NCBI GenBank assembly: GCA_002245135.1 | Contig: NGBS01001167.1 | Span: forward strand, 186,001 to 250,000 | Reading direction: 5' to 3' | From: Proteromonas lacertae | Lineage: Eukaryota > Sar > Bigyra > Opalinata > Proteromonadidae | Length of the DNA stretch: 64,000 bases | In this document: piece by piece, positions 1 to 12,721 of the stretch | Layout: each line of letters begins with the position of its first letter | Numbering within the stretch: the stretch's first letter is position 1 | Program-made: the position numbers and the translations under genes | Notes under the pieces: model-generated | The model's input: only the letters and a program-made list of their open reading frames with translations | The model's database searches: none | What the model was told of the DNA's origin: nothing

Positions 1-3000
1 TTAAGAAATGAATTCTCCTTTCTTATTTTCAATGCTTTTGTTAGAACCTAATAACAATAATTATTCTATAAGTTATACTTTCAAAGATTCATGTTGTGTT
101 TTAAACTTTATCAAAATCCATTTATCGAGGAATAATTGTGTTAAATCATTGTTAGTATCAATGGAAGAACATAACAGCAAAAGTGTTGGTAATAAATCAA
201 TTCTATAAGTATTCATTAAATATGGTTTTAGAGTTTCTAATATTTCTTCAAAACATAATATCTCATGATAAAACATTGTTTTTGTCTATTAAAAATAAAT
301 GAATATGATAATACTTTTGAAATAGCTTCTCCCATATAAGGTAATAAAACTGATGTTGGATGTAAGAATAAATACATTTTATATGGTGAGTGAAAAAGTG
401 CATCAGCTGGAGTTCTATTTATATTTCTAGTGATAAATATAATATTATTAAATAAAATACCCTTCATCTGGAAATGCAAAGTTTGGATTTAGTCCAGCAG
501 CCATTATAAATGATAAAATTCTTTTATCTTTATGACTTATTTCTGTTATTTCTTTTGATATTGCTCTAAAATCAAATGATTCTCTTTCATTAGTAAAAGC
601 AAAAGATTTTTTATCTTCTTTTTCTTCCTCTTCTTCTTCATTATCTGATCCATAAGTTTCAGAAAGTCTTAAAAATCTTTTATCTTTACTTACAAATAGA
701 TTTGATGGTTTTTTATGTCTTCTATCTTCTCTATTCAAAATAACAATAAATTCAATATATATAGATATAGATATATACTTTGTTATTGGTTTTAGATATA
801 ATTTCTGTTCACTTAAAATCTCTAAGAATTGTTGTCTTAGTTTCAAAATATCATAAAGTCTCTGTTCATTCAAATTATGTCTTTTACACCAATGATAACT
901 GTTTTTCCCTTCTTTCTTTGTTTTAACCCATTGATAGAATATATTATATAGTGTGAAAGGATCTCCTGAATAATCATCAAATACTCTTTTGTTATATAAA
1001 TCAACACCATTTCCTGCTTTTTTGTTAATATATGGAGACTATGAATTAACAAATGTAAATATATATATATATATATATACTTGAACTGATATAATTCCAG
1101 CTAATAAACATATTTCTTCAGTATAATTTAATATTGATCCATATATTAACATCTTACCAACTGATACTTCAACAGGTAATAATGACAGCAAATTACCTAA
1201 TGGTGTTAATAGTTTATGTTCAGAATGATCTAATGCATCGATTGATTCTAATAGTTCAATTGCTTGTGATATTGTTTTAAATGGAGGAGTTTGATAAAAT
1301 GGAAATTCAAATGGATCAGATGATGGTAATATTTTATGGAGAAATAGAGTTTTAATCTAATTTATAATATATTATTAATAACAATACTTGCAAAACTACA
1401 CTTTCTAAACTAATTCTACATATCTCTGGTATATTATAATCCTCAAAATCATTAAAATTTTCAATTGCATATATTCTAAAACATTTCCCTGGTCCAGTTC
1501 TTCCTGCTCTTCCTTTCCTTTGTTCAGCTGATGCTTTACTTATATAATATTCTTTCAATTGATGTGTATGACTGGATATATCATGATTCATTTCTTTAAC
1601 TTTTCCAGAATCAATAACAAATCTTATTCCATCAATTGTTATGGATGTTTCTGCAATGTTTGTGGATAGAATGCATTTACGAATTCCTAATGGAGCAATA
1701 TCAAATACTTTATCTTGTTTGTCTACTGATAAAGTACTATGTAATGGTAAAACAATCCATTTCTTTGATAACTGAACATACTAAATATTTACATTATAAA
1801 TGAGTAACTATATACATCTTTAAGACTATTAGCAACATAATTAATCTCTTGTAAGCCACTTAAAATATCAAAACATCGCCTCTTTCATAAGATGGATATT
1901 CTTTATCAATTCTTTGTAATAATGATAAATATGGTGAAGTAAAAGTAGAACCATTTGATTTCTATATATAATAAACAATAATAATTATTATAAATACATC
2001 ATTTCTTTCAGCATAATTGAGTATTAAGTCATTAAATGGGCAATATTCAACTTCAACAGGGTATAATCTTCCTGGAACTTGTATTACTGGAGCATTATTG
2101 AAATATTCACTAAAACCTTCAATATTGATAGTTGCACTCATTAATATAAGTTTTAAATCCTTTCTATTCATATATATATATATAACAATTACTATTTTTT
2201 ATTATACCTTTTTGTTATTAATAATTTCATTGTTCCAAGCAAGAAATCTGTAGAAATATGTCTTTCATGTACTTCATCTAATATAATTACATTGTATTGT
2301 TTTAGTCTAAATATATTAATAATAATAATAATAATAATATATATATATAATACAATGGATCACCTAATAATTGTCTCAATAACAATCCTTCAGTGACAAA
2401 TAATATCTTTGTATTAGGAGTAATATATCCATCAAATCGAATATGATATCCAATGCTATTTCCATACTGATTTAATGTTTCTTGTGAAACTCTTCGGCAT
2501 AATGAAATACAGGAGATTCTACGTGGTTGAGTACAACATATTTTATCATAACTATTTTAAAATTACAATTAGAAATATATATAATATACCCAGCTTCTAA
2601 TAGGAATTGTGGTAATTGTGTTGATTTTCCACATCCTGTATCACCTGCCAATATTAATACATTATGATCTTTGAGTGTTGATATTATCTGTGAACGATAT
2701 TGACTAATTGGAAGATTCACTCTATTCTGAAATATCTAATGAAAAATATATGAAAGATTGATTTGATGAAAAATACTGATTTTAGTTTTGACCATTTCAT
2801 TTTGTTGTTATAATCATCATATAAACTTAATATTAAAAGGAAATCATCATATTCTTTATCATTTATTCCCATAATTTTCATTGCTTCTTTAGATAAAATG
2901 GAATGAAATGAAACATTCATCTTAAATTGTGGTTTTGGTGTTTTTGGTAAGTTATATTTTGGATTATTTGTTGATAATGGTTGATTAGATGGTTCAACAA

Positions 3001-3262
3001 TGTTTTCTCCTTTTTTAGCACGATGATCGATATATCTTTTCATAAATTCTAGATACAAATTAAAACATATATAATACCTTCAAATTGCGTAACTGATCCT
3101 GAAGAATAAAAAATATTAGGTATAAGATAAGGCATTATATCTTTTCTATTATCAATCCACAAATCCCATGTAAAATGTGATCCATCAATAGCTGTTGTAT
3201 CCTAAAATATATTACAAGTATAAATATACAATTTTTCTTTTTTTACTAGGATTTTCATCCAT
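1..3262 (-). CDS. DEVH-box RNA helicase, DHX34-like (3' end outside window)
   Basis: Superfamily 2 RNA helicase; DHX34 acts in nonsense-mediated decay and splicing control. The start is the ATG at 3262, opening [11 protein letters not shown] before a 28-nt intron. Motifs in order: Walker [19 protein letters not shown] instead of DEAH (2267-2278), MSATIN, and [16 protein letters not shown], the [13 protein letters not shown] segment and the [12 protein letters not shown] segment are all shared with DHX34 as I remember it, which favours DHX34 over other DEAH helicases. There are many introns of about 28-45 nt. The last exon starts at 47 after a 31-nt intron (48-78) and is still open at base 1. 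Near 1880 the frame needs one more T to read [12 protein letters not shown], a homopolymer offset. Helicase identity is secure; the DHX34 orthology is likely. Confidence 0.85.
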
Positions 3263-3353
3263 TTTTGTAATTCTATTTTGAATTGACTGTCAACTTGTCA
3301 TTTTGACATTCATTTGTTTTGTTTTGTTTTTATACTTGCTAACTCCATATTAA

Positions 3354-5081
3354 ATGTCTAAAGTTCCAAGTATAATTTTTATACTATTGTGTTTAATAGA
3401 AGAAGATGGAGATGACACAACAGCTGTTAATAAGGAAGAAATTAAGGAGCAAACAAATGTTTTGAAAGATAGACATGCTGAAGTCAAAAAATGGCTTAAA
3501 GCAAATCTAGAGATCCAAAAAGAGTATAGATGTTGTTATATATTTTAGATATGAAGATTTTCCTCTATTTTGGCAAGAACTGAATGAATGGACCAGGTGG
3601 TCTGAATTACTAAAAAAGTATACAGAATCAACAGAGGCAGAAAAACATAAATTGCAACCTGAAGAGGATATAACCTTCAATGCCAATGATTGGAGAAAGA
3701 GAGGAACTGGTTGGGGAAAAGCATCAGAACATCAAAATAAAAGATACAAATTCACAATAGAACAACCCAAAACTCTTGAAGGATTAGCCACTTGTACAGC
3801 CAATGGTTTAATGCCATCTATAGAAAATGAAATATTGCATATACGATTATTAGTAGAAGAATACGACAAACAATTGCAGGATGTAGATAAGATAGTAGAA
3901 AAATATAGATCTAATCCGACTAGACCTCCTTCTCCTCCTCCAATCTACGATGCAAATGGAAATAAAACAAACACACTAAAACAAAGAATATACGATAATA
4001 TAAATAAATATAGAACATTATCAATGCAAAGATTAATAGATATGAATCCGTTACAAGCATTAGGTATAAGTAGAACACAAATTACTAAGAAGATATATAT
4101 ACCAGTGAAAGAATATCCCAATTATAATTTTATGGGATTAATTATTGGGCCAAGAGCTACAACATTAAAGTATTATATTATATTATTATATTATATTATA
4201 TTATATTTAGAGCAATGGAAGCTGAATCAGGTTGTCAAATCCATGTAGCAGGTAAAGGATCACTCAGAGGCAAACTTGTTCGTCCAGAAGCAGGTATTGT
4301 ACCAGATGAAGATGAATTGCATGTCTTTATTGCAGGAGATACTCAAGAGAAAGTGAATAAAGCTGTTGAAATAGTGAGTAAGTTATTAGTACCTCAGAAT
4401 ACTCAAGCAATCAATGAATTAAGAAAGAATCAATTAAGAGAATTGGCTAAGATTCAAGGTACGATAATTCAAGAATCATATTGTTCAATATGTGGACAAA
4501 AAGGTCATAATCAATATGAATGTCCTAGTAGACAGAGTATATATTATATTTACGTATTTATTTCTATAGAAACAACCAAGACTGAAATTAGATGTGCAAT
4601 TTGTGGTGATTTAGGTCATTTAACATCAGATTGTAAGTTTAGAACAACATCTTTAGATAGTGATAAATGTGATACTGAATATATGGACTTCATGAAGGAA
4701 TTAGGAGTTGCTGATAGTGATGGAGGTTTATCCTTTGCCATTGATAATAAAGTTACTACTAATAATAACTGGATTAATCCAGTTATGCCAACACAGCCTC
4801 AGCAACAATCTCAACAACAAATGCAATATCCGGGTATGTATCCACCTAGTTCATTTGTACAACCTGGTGTACAGCAGCAGATGCAACTGATGCAGCCTAT
4901 GCCTCCAATGCCTGGAATGAATCCTTATGGACAAATGGTACCTCCTGCAATGCCAAATATGCCTTTTCCTGTACCAGTTCCTCCAGGCGGTAATGTTAAT
5001 ATGTATCAACAACCATGTATATTATAATTTTTTGTTACTTTTATATACATAGATTATCCTCCTCCTCCAGCTCCACAGTAG
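3354..5081 (+). CDS. SF1: Splicing factor 1 / branchpoint-binding protein
   Basis: Binds the intron branch point in early spliceosome assembly in the nucleus. In order: an N-terminal helical region; PTRPPSPPPIYDANG, the linker typical of SF1; a KH-QUA2 RNA-binding domain (EYPNYNFMGLIIGPRATTLK, then GKGS...DELHVFIAG); two CCHC zinc knuckles (CSICGQKGHNQYEC, CAICGDLGHLTSDC); and a proline/glutamine/methionine-rich tail ending YYPPPPAPQ. Introns I can place: one of 30 nt after MSKVP, a 25-nt intron after IQKE, an (ATT)n-like intron at about 4168-4209 inside the KH domain, one between the two knuckles, and one just before the last exon. The 30-nt intron keeps the frame, so retention would add IIFILLCLI-like residues. 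Confidence 0.92.
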
Positions 5082-5279
5082 TGTTTATTAACTAGAATAA
5101 ATAAATTTATTATGACTTTTTATTATTCATTCTTGTTTTTTAATCAAAAATCTAAATAATTAGGCTTGATGTTCTGTTTGATTGAAAGAAATTTTTTTTA
5201 AATCACTATTTTCAATCACTAATAAGTACAATTTTGCATTTTTACTATCTCTTATAAATAGACTAATCATATTTCCGGT

Positions 5280-6204
5280 ATGGACGGTGAAACAAAAGGG
5301 TATAAACATGTCAGTTTATGATTTGTAGCAAATTTAGTAGATATCTAGAAAGAAACAAGAGATATATCACAATTTGGGTTATTTGTTTAGTTTGTGCTAT
5401 AATAGCCCTTAAATTCTTCAGTGATGGTGATTTTTCATTTATTTTAGTATAACTACATATTTATTATTGTTTAGACATTGGGAAGTTTAGTGCAACTATT
5501 TGCATTCATTGTTTTGGCATTTAAGATCCTCAAGACTCAATCAGTGATGGGAATTTCATTACAAACCCTTCAATGTTACGCTTGTGTTTATTTCGCAAGG
5601 TCTTTATCAGTATTATTCTTCCAAGGATATTTACCATACGACAAAAGTGGTGATTGGTTATACCAATTTTGTGAAATTCTCTCATTATTTGTTGTTTTAT
5701 ATAACATTTACTTAGTGGCTATTACATTCAAAACAACTCATAACCGTCACTTGGATTCTTTTGGCTCAGTTCAATGGTTACCACCAGGTTATGGCAATTT
5801 GATATTAATTGTTCCAGCTTTGATCTTAGCTATATTATTCCATGCAAATTTGAACCATTACTTCTTAACGGATGTTTGTTGGATGTTTGCTCAATATTTA
5901 GAAGCTGTATCAATATTGCCACAATTACATATGTTCTCCAGAAATAAAACAGGTGAAGTTGAAACATTTACAAGTCATTTCGTACTTTGGATTAGCTGTT
6001 AGTAGATTTTTGCAATTTTGTTTTTGGTCTTCTACTTTCCGTGAATTAACTAGCCCTATTGCTAGAGTCAATGTTGGATATTTGGTGTTATTGTCACAAA
6101 TTGTTCAAATTGGGTTGATGGGTAATTATATATACTATTATATTGTAAGTGTTTCAAGTGGTGGACCAATGAGACTACCTGTTTTAGTGAATACAAAGTT
6201 GTAA
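5280..6204 (+). CDS. ERD2-like (KDEL receptor family) membrane protein
   Basis: Seven-helix protein of the ER-lumen retention receptor family, expected in Golgi/ER membranes, where the family retrieves HDEL/KDEL proteins. The start MDGETKGKFSRYLERN is followed by an extra N-terminal helix (ITIWVICLVCAIIALKFF), as in the plant ERD2-like subgroup rather than canonical ERD2. Core motifs are YLEAVSILPQL and ETFTSHF-V-FGLAVSRFL. Short introns follow MDGETKG and FIL. Around 5983 one extra nucleotide separates ...TSHFV from FGLAVSRFL. Without it the segment aligns residue for residue with HYVFALGVARFL of plant members, so this is a one-base offset and not a gene end. Exact cargo specificity is unknown. 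Confidence 0.8.
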
Positions 6205-6374
6205 ACACTGTGTTATTAAACAATTTGACATTCAATCTATTTTCTTTGTTTTTATGGAGTTTTATGTATATTTACATTTCATAAACCACAAAAAATTACT
6301 TCACATACATATAAAACTATTAATTAAGTTAAATGAGGAAAAGATCACGTCGTTCATTCCAATTAAATTCTTAT

Positions 6375-7766
6375 TCACTTCAAATTATCTATAATACTCT
6401 TAAATAAACCCTTAAATTCATCTATATTAATCTTCACGTCAGATTGTCCTTCAGTATCACAACCTAATGTATAATAATAATGCCCTAACATCACAGAATT
6501 CCTATATGTAATATATCTAACCATATTTGCGAAAAAATGAGAAGATTTAGGTAAAAATTCCAAGATTGTACTGCCAGATCTCATAAAAAACATATTATAA
6601 AATGCACCTCCATGTGGTCCCATCAAAACTTTCACTTTCGACAAAAATCCAAACAACTCATCTAGATTCTTATACTTCTTCGAGTCAAACACCTCAAACC
6701 TGTATTTAGTATTTTGGAGCATATCATTAGCAGTATCAATAAACTGTTTTTCATTAATCACTCTTCTTCCTCCATTAAAAGTTCCTTTATTCCTTGATAA
6801 ATACAGTATGTAATAAACATCATCACTTTCTTTATAATCAGGTGATAAATGAGGTAATTTAAACAAATACTGTGATCTCTTCCATAAATAAGGATGCATA
6901 GGTGGACATACACATGGAACTATTAATTCATCAGCTGATATATCATTTCTATTTGATATAATAATTCGATTAGAATCAATTCCTAATCTCTTATATAACT
7001 CACCAACAATTGGCCATTTTGAACTTAGTGATATAAAGAACTTCACTTCAGGATCTTTGATGAAGTCTTCAGCTTGTACTATTTTGGGTAAAACACCATC
7101 TAGGAAGTGTTGAAATGCATAACCTTCTGGAACTATTAAATATACTACTTTACCACTTAAATGTAGTGGTTTTCTAGTTCCACTTTTGATTTGATGTAAA
7201 TTGTCAGCTTTGTAACCACAATCGTAGTAACTATCAATTGATCCTTCTTTAACTATATCAACATAACCCAATAAAGTTTGGCTGTTAATTTCAACGCCAA
7301 AATTATTGTAGTTTATGCTGTTATATAGTTTATGTTTTTTATCGTCATATTGAAACATGTAATTTTTTACATTATTACATATTTCTTCTTTACATTCATT
7401 TTTATTTCTTATGTTAGTTTGAATAAATGGCAGATTAATAAAAAAAGGTGGTTCGTTAACAGGAGGAGGAACTACAAACGGTTGATAAGTATATTTCAAT
7501 CGTTTGATAAAGCCTGAAGGAAGATTAACAGTAATTACAGTTGGTTCATTTTTCTCAACATCAATTGTGAAAACCTTCCTAGTAACGCCTCCTTCATTAG
7601 GTGACATACTTACTATGCTACTTACAGACATATTCTTCTCAGCCTTCAACTTGATCGGATCATCTTGCTGAGTTACAGTTTTGGTTATAAATATTGATGC
7701 ATTCTTTAAACTGAATAATTGAACTGCTAAAAATATGGCTAAAAGTAACAAAAAACACCATTTCAT
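6375..7766 (-). CDS. Family GT61 glycosyltransferase (DUF563)
   Basis: Intronless 463-residue type II membrane protein. A short cytoplasmic MKW is followed by a signal-anchor (CFLLLLAIFLAVQLFSL), a basic stem and a lumenal GT61 domain. GT61 signatures are the YNMFFMRSGSTILEFLP block and the preceding LMGPHGGAFYN. GT61 enzymes (EOGT, plant xylosyl/arabinosyl transferases) add pentoses or GlcNAc to proteins or glycans in the ER/Golgi; the donor here cannot be read from sequence. It is convergent with the ERD2-like gene. The start is the first Met before the anchor, with no upstream in-frame extension. Family assignment is good and specificity open. Confidence 0.8.
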   Translation of the reverse strand: MKWCFLLLLAIFLAVQLFSLKNASIFITKTVTQQDDPIKLKAEKNMSVSSIVSMSPNEGGVTRKVFTIDVEKNEPTVITVNLPSGFIKRLKYTYQPFVVPPPVNEPPFFINLPFIQTNIRNKNECKEEICNNVKNYMFQYDDKKHKLYNSINYNNFGVEINSQTLLGYVDIVKEGSIDSYYDCGYKADNLHQIKSGTRKPLHLSGKVVYLIVPEGYAFQHFLDGVLPKIVQAEDFIKDPEVKFFISLSSKWPIVGELYKRLGIDSNRIIISNRNDISADELIVPCVCPPMHPYLWKRSQYLFKLPHLSPDYKESDDVYYILYLSRNKGTFNGGRRVINEKQFIDTANDMLQNTKYRFEVFDSKKYKNLDELFGFLSKVKVLMGPHGGAFYNMFFMRSGSTILEFLPKSSHFFANMVRYITYRNSVMLGHYYYTLGCDTEGQSDVKINIDEFKGLFKSIIDNLK

Positions 7767-7862
7767 CGTATAATAAATAAAAAAACAAAAAGGAATTTTT
7801 GATTGTTTGGGTTATCAAAAAATTAAGTGAAAAATAAAACCCCATACCATTTTTCTCTTTCT

Positions 7863-9355
7863 ATGGGAGTGAAATGTACTAAGGAAATAACTACAGCAAC
7901 TCCAAAATGTCAGGAGACCTATAAGAAGCAGAGAGATAGAGAACATAAACCATATCCAATAATTTTACCAACAGAACCTATAGAAAATGACAAATATAAA
8001 TTCTGTGGAGGGAAAACTTATAAAAACTATTATATTGTTGAGAAGTGCAAACTGATTAAACAACTGTCTATTCAATCAATTCTGGATATTACAATAAAAT
8101 ACAACAGCAATGACGAAATTGAGTTTGAAGAAGATAATAAGATAAAGCAAAATTTAGATCTAGCACTAAGAAGAAATGAAATAACGAATGAAAGAAAAGA
8201 TAAGCTATTCTATAACTTGCTATACATAATTACATGTTTTATCGATTCTGGGATTGAAAATATAGTTAAATTCAAGTCAAATATATTATTTAATGAGAAT
8301 AATGAGATGTTTATTGGAGAATATTTAAAACAAGAATTATCAACTGAATATACAAATCCAATCAACTCATTTTGTATGATAATATATGAACTAACAGACA
8401 ATATTAAAATTAAATCACTTATTAGAAGTGTTATGATAAACAAACTAATAGTCGAAGAGTTGAAATTAGCAATAGAAGATGAATTTAATGAAAAATACTG
8501 TGAAGATAAAACTAAATATTTCAAGAAGTATTTATATAGTAGTATTTATCACCCATTGAGTGAAGAAAGGAGTATTTTATTTTTTAGTATTATTTATAAA
8601 TAGAAAAAACAGTTGATAAATGGGTGGATTATTATAAAAAGTCAAATGACAATCAAATTAATCTCTACAGTAGTATAATTTATATTGTTTAATATTTTTT
8701 TATAAATATAGCTTATTTTAGTGATTCAGTAATCGAGTATTTCTCATTAAAAATACCAACTTTAAGTAATTTAACCAAATTGAACATCATATGTAATATT
8801 AACTACAAGAAAGAACAAAATGATGAAGCAATTATATATTTAAGTAGATGTTTCAAATTTACTCCTTTTCTAACATCACTTCATTTAGATATAAGAATAA
8901 CTTTAGATGGAATGATAGAATTTACAGATAATATACAGTATATACCGGAGTTAACAGATCTTGGTTTAGAGAATAATAGAAGTGGAGAAGAAGGATTGAA
9001 GTATTTATTTGAACAGTTTTCTTACATTTCTAAATTAGAACATGTGTCAATTTCAGGTATTTATTTCATTTTAGTTATTATAATTTATATAGAATGTGAT
9101 AATACTGATGAAAATATAACAGCATTAAATAACAATCTTCAATTCCTTACTAATTTAAAAGATCTGAATATGGAATGTACAGGTAGAAGTTTCATTGCCT
9201 TTGAGACATTCGCTAAAGATATTTACAAGTGTAAAAGCTTAGAATTATTGAATATTACTCTTATTGATTTAGATGAAAAATCATCTCTTAAAATAGATAG
9301 GATATTTAGAGGTTATGTTAGTAAAGATGATTTAAATTTTAATATAATTTACTAG
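7863..9355 (+). CDS. Leucine-rich-repeat protein, possibly N-myristoylated
   Basis: Start chosen at MGVKCTKE because Gly2 plus Cys5 resembles a myristoylation/palmitoylation start; an upstream in-frame Met at 7827 is possible. The N-terminal third is a lysine-rich region without clear relatives; YKFCGGKTYKNYYIVEKCK is notable. The C-terminal half has irregular ribonuclease-inhibitor-like LRRs, e.g. LTSLHLDIRI and LTNLKDLNMECT. Introns of about 30-60 nt lie near 8567, 8700 and 9058. It is distantly like the LRR proteins at 26.5-28.9 kb and 61.1-63.4 kb in LRR style but lies on the opposite strand and is not a close copy. The function is unknown; a scaffold or ligand-binding role is inference. 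Confidence 0.65.
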
Positions 9356-9434
9356 TAAATATCATAACTACAAAGTCTACACTACATAGATTACAATTAA
9401 TTAGACAGGTATTTTTTAAATAGTAAATTAAGAT

Positions 9435-10443
9435 TTACTTTCGTTTTCTTTTTATTGCTTTTGTTGTTGATGAAATTTCATTTTGAAATAATAGCAGTTG
9501 AACCCATCCTGCATATTTACCAAATAATTCTTCATATAATTCTTGAACTTCATCATAATTACTTGGTGTTAATGATTTATTTGAATTTTTATAACCATAA
9601 TCTCGTTGAGCTATTTGATACATATGAGTATCAATTGGAACTATATTATAATATCTTAAAGAATATAACATCACACAATCAGCTACTTTATTCCCCACTC
9701 CATTTAACTCTAATAACAATTCTTTCACTTTCTTTTTATCATCTTTTATATTCTTTATATTATTATAATATTCATTTCCTCCATTTTCTTTGATATATTT
9801 CAATGAACTGAGAAAATATTTACTTCGATAACCAAAACCCATTTTATTGTATTCTTCTTCTTTTATTTCGTATAATTGTTCTAATGATGGAAATGTGTAA
9901 TACTTTTTGTCATTATATGTCATTATATAACTTCCATAATTCTCTCGAAGTGAATTAATTAACTAATATCATTAAAATATGATTTTATACTTGTATGTTA
10001 TCCTTTTCATATGTTATTATTCGAACTGCATATATATGAGAATAAGCATATTCATGTATAGTCTTGGATTCATTATTCGGATATCCAGCTTATTCAATTT
10101 AGTGACAACTTAGAATTAGATTTTAACTATTATTGACCAATTTTTACATTCTTCATTTATATTTACATCTAAACTGAAATATTTTACCAATTCTGATTCT
10201 AAATCAAGAGAAGCGTTATTAAGACAACAATATTGAAAAGATTTGTTGGTCTCTGCTTTTATCGCTACTGCATTTGATCCAATTACTCCAATTACTCCTT
10301 CGTCATTATTTTTACTCCAATTGACAGCTTTGGACCTCTATGAAATCACTAGTATAGTATATTTATACGAAAAAACAGTTTTTTCAACATTTAATAATTG
10401 TTGTGATGGGAATATCAATTCTTTCCCATTTTATACTTGGCAT
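9435..10443 (-). pseudogene. OGG1: 8-oxoguanine DNA glycosylase (OGG1), 5' half disrupted
   Basis: OGG1 excises 8-oxoguanine opposite C. The 3' half is intact and convincing: helix-hairpin-helix LNGVGNKVADC with the catalytic lysine, VPIDTHM with the catalytic aspartate, IAQRDY, and KYAGWVQLLLF. The 5' half starts plausibly at MPSIKWERIDIP and keeps readable OGG1 pieces (LVKYFSLDVNI...W; SNNNI followed out of frame by KRIT). It is interrupted by at least three or four frame offsets and several stops between about 9960 and 10410 that ordinary short introns do not resolve. The Gly-Gln of the SGQxFRW motif also reads Ser-Lys. Either the gene is decaying or this stretch has dense sequence errors. 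Orthology is sure; the pseudogene status is moderate. Confidence 0.6.
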
Positions 10444-10527
10444 TACTACATCATCAACTGAAATATAGAGGTTTTTTAATATTTATTTTGCGATTTTAAC
10501 AGATCTTTATAACATTGTGCTTTTGTA

Positions 10528-12428
10528 ATGAACGAGAATTTATTAGCAACAAGAAGAAGTTAGAACAGAAACTAAATCTGAATTGCAAGCAGTATGAAGT
10601 ATTCTAGTAACATAGCATAGAATAAACCACAAGGTCTCAGTAATTTTGCAGTTGTATGTTTAATGGTCAGCTATGCGGTTAGTAGTGGAGCCTTAAATCT
10701 GCCCTATGTTGTATATTATGGAGGTCCTATTATGAGTTCATTTATTTTGCTATTTGTCTCATTCATTGCGTATAGTTGTTATTATTACAATTTGAAGTAT
10801 ATTTACAGCAAATTGGATATTAGAAGCTGAAGCTAGAATAGAATACTTGAAATATGGAGGAAAAAAAGAAATTACTGACCATAAATATGAAATATCAGAA
10901 ATATGTGAATTCTTTTGGAGTCCAAAGGCTAAGAATATGTATATTATTTTCATTTACAATGATAGATATAACACAGTATTATTCTTCTACATGAGTGGAG
11001 CTTTATGGAGTTATTCAGCTGTATTTGGTGATACAGGAGCATATATAATAGCTACAATGTTTGGAAAGGAAGACAGATGTACATCTATTGATTGTATATA
11101 TATTATTATTATAAATGAATAGCTAAAATGTGTAATAACTATTACTTGATTTCTTTAGCAATATTCTTCGTTATTTGTTTTGTATTAACTTTAATGGGAT
11201 TAAAAGAGCAAGCAGTAGTTCAGAATACATTAACTCTTTACAGATTTGATATCTTTTCTTTTTTTAATTATTAATATATAATATTTTTTTTCTTTAACTC
11301 TGTTTTACTCTCATTTTTCTTCATGTGTTTTTTAGCAATAGTTGGGTTTATAATGAGTGAGAAGTTAGATGGTTCAAAGTTAATAATATCTTGGGATTTA
11401 TTTAATTCAAAGGGAATCAGCGCAATGTTTACATATCATTTTAAAATTGTAATTATTTCTATAATAGTATGTTCTTAATTATAATTTAATGGTTTGATAT
11501 TTGCACAATTATTACATCATTCAGTTCCTGGTATTGGTCAAACAATAAAACATAAAGAAAATGCAGTATATATATATATTTATTTATTTATTATTATGAT
11601 TATTAATAGCATCGTGTATTTGTCTATGGTTTCATGGTTACTACAATGATTTATTGTTTTATTGGAGTGATATTAGCTGCCTATTTTGGAGATGAAATAA
11701 AGTCACCAGCTACTTTGAATTATGACTCTTTTAATATGTTTGATTCTAAAGGACAAGTAGAGAAATATATTGCTATATCATTATATTACAAATTAATAAT
11801 TATTTATATGTTTTCTTTAACTTATATTTTTTAATATTTTGTAAAGTATTTCATCATTATTTTCCCACTTCCTGCTTTAATCTCCAGTTATCCAGTTAAT
11901 GCCATTACTTTAGGAAATAATTTAGTTGCAAGTACTCCACAATCAATAATTGATAAATATGGTTATAGAAAATTACAAATTATATTTCTATCTTTATCAG
12001 TGATTGTTCCTATCGGATTATCTGCATTAGTAAGTCAAGTGCCAATTATATTAGACATATCTGGTACAATGGGTTATTTTATTATGTTTATAACACCAGG
12101 AATTGTTCAAGTATAATATTATTATTTATCATTGTGTGTAATAATATATATATATAGTTACAAAGTGTAAAAGTAATGAAAGAAAAAACAAGTGGATTAA
12201 TTTTATCTGAGAATAATAATGTAAATGGTAGTAGTAATAAATGTGAATGGAAAACTCAATATTCTTATAGATTCTTTTCTGAAACTCCTTTTGTTATATT
12301 CATATTAATATTTGCAATATATCTTTTTTTGTATGTTATTTTAATTACTGAACGTTTTACCTTAATTCTAATGTAGTTGTGGTTTTATCTATGGAATAGT
12401 AAATATAATATTAAATTATATTGCCTAA
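10528..12428 (+). CDS. Amino acid transporter, AAAP/SLC38 family
   Basis: Multi-pass secondary transporter made of about ten short exons. The first helix reads FAVVCLMVSYAVSSGALNLPYVVYYGG, the typical unwound TM1 of the AAAP family (SLC32/36/38). Later helices include MYLGFMVTTMIYC-type and FPLPALISSYPVNAITLGNN segments, and the gene ends ...NIILNYIA. Introns carry GTATAT-type donors and TTTAG/ATAG acceptors. The start is uncertain: MNENLL at 10528 is one nucleotide out of frame with QQEEVRTETKSELQA, which leads through a 29-nt intron into TM1. A short first intron ending TTATTAG is an alternative. It likely moves neutral or cationic amino acids across plasma or lysosomal membrane, but the substrate is not readable. 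Confidence 0.72.
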
Positions 12429-12721
12429 TTGTTAAGTTATATATTAAAAATGTGTGTATTATAGTTATTAAAACAATATTTGTAATTGTTAGGAATTAAA
12501 TACTATGCAAAATGAAATCTCTATAAAATAATAAATTGTGATGCTTTTACATTATTCATTGATTTTACTGATGTGTGTTTCAAATATAATATTTATATTA
12601 GATAAATTAGTTTCGTTTCAATTAGATTATAAGAAAAAGGAGAAAAAAAGATAGAAAACTTGAACCTCTCAAACATTTCAAAAAGAAAATTACGAAATTT
12701 AATCTCTTCATTAATATAAGG

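Noticed and set aside
2300-2360. (ATT)n/(TA)n stretches as candidate repeats or replication origins
   Set aside because: They are introns or simple microsatellites, as found throughout the window.
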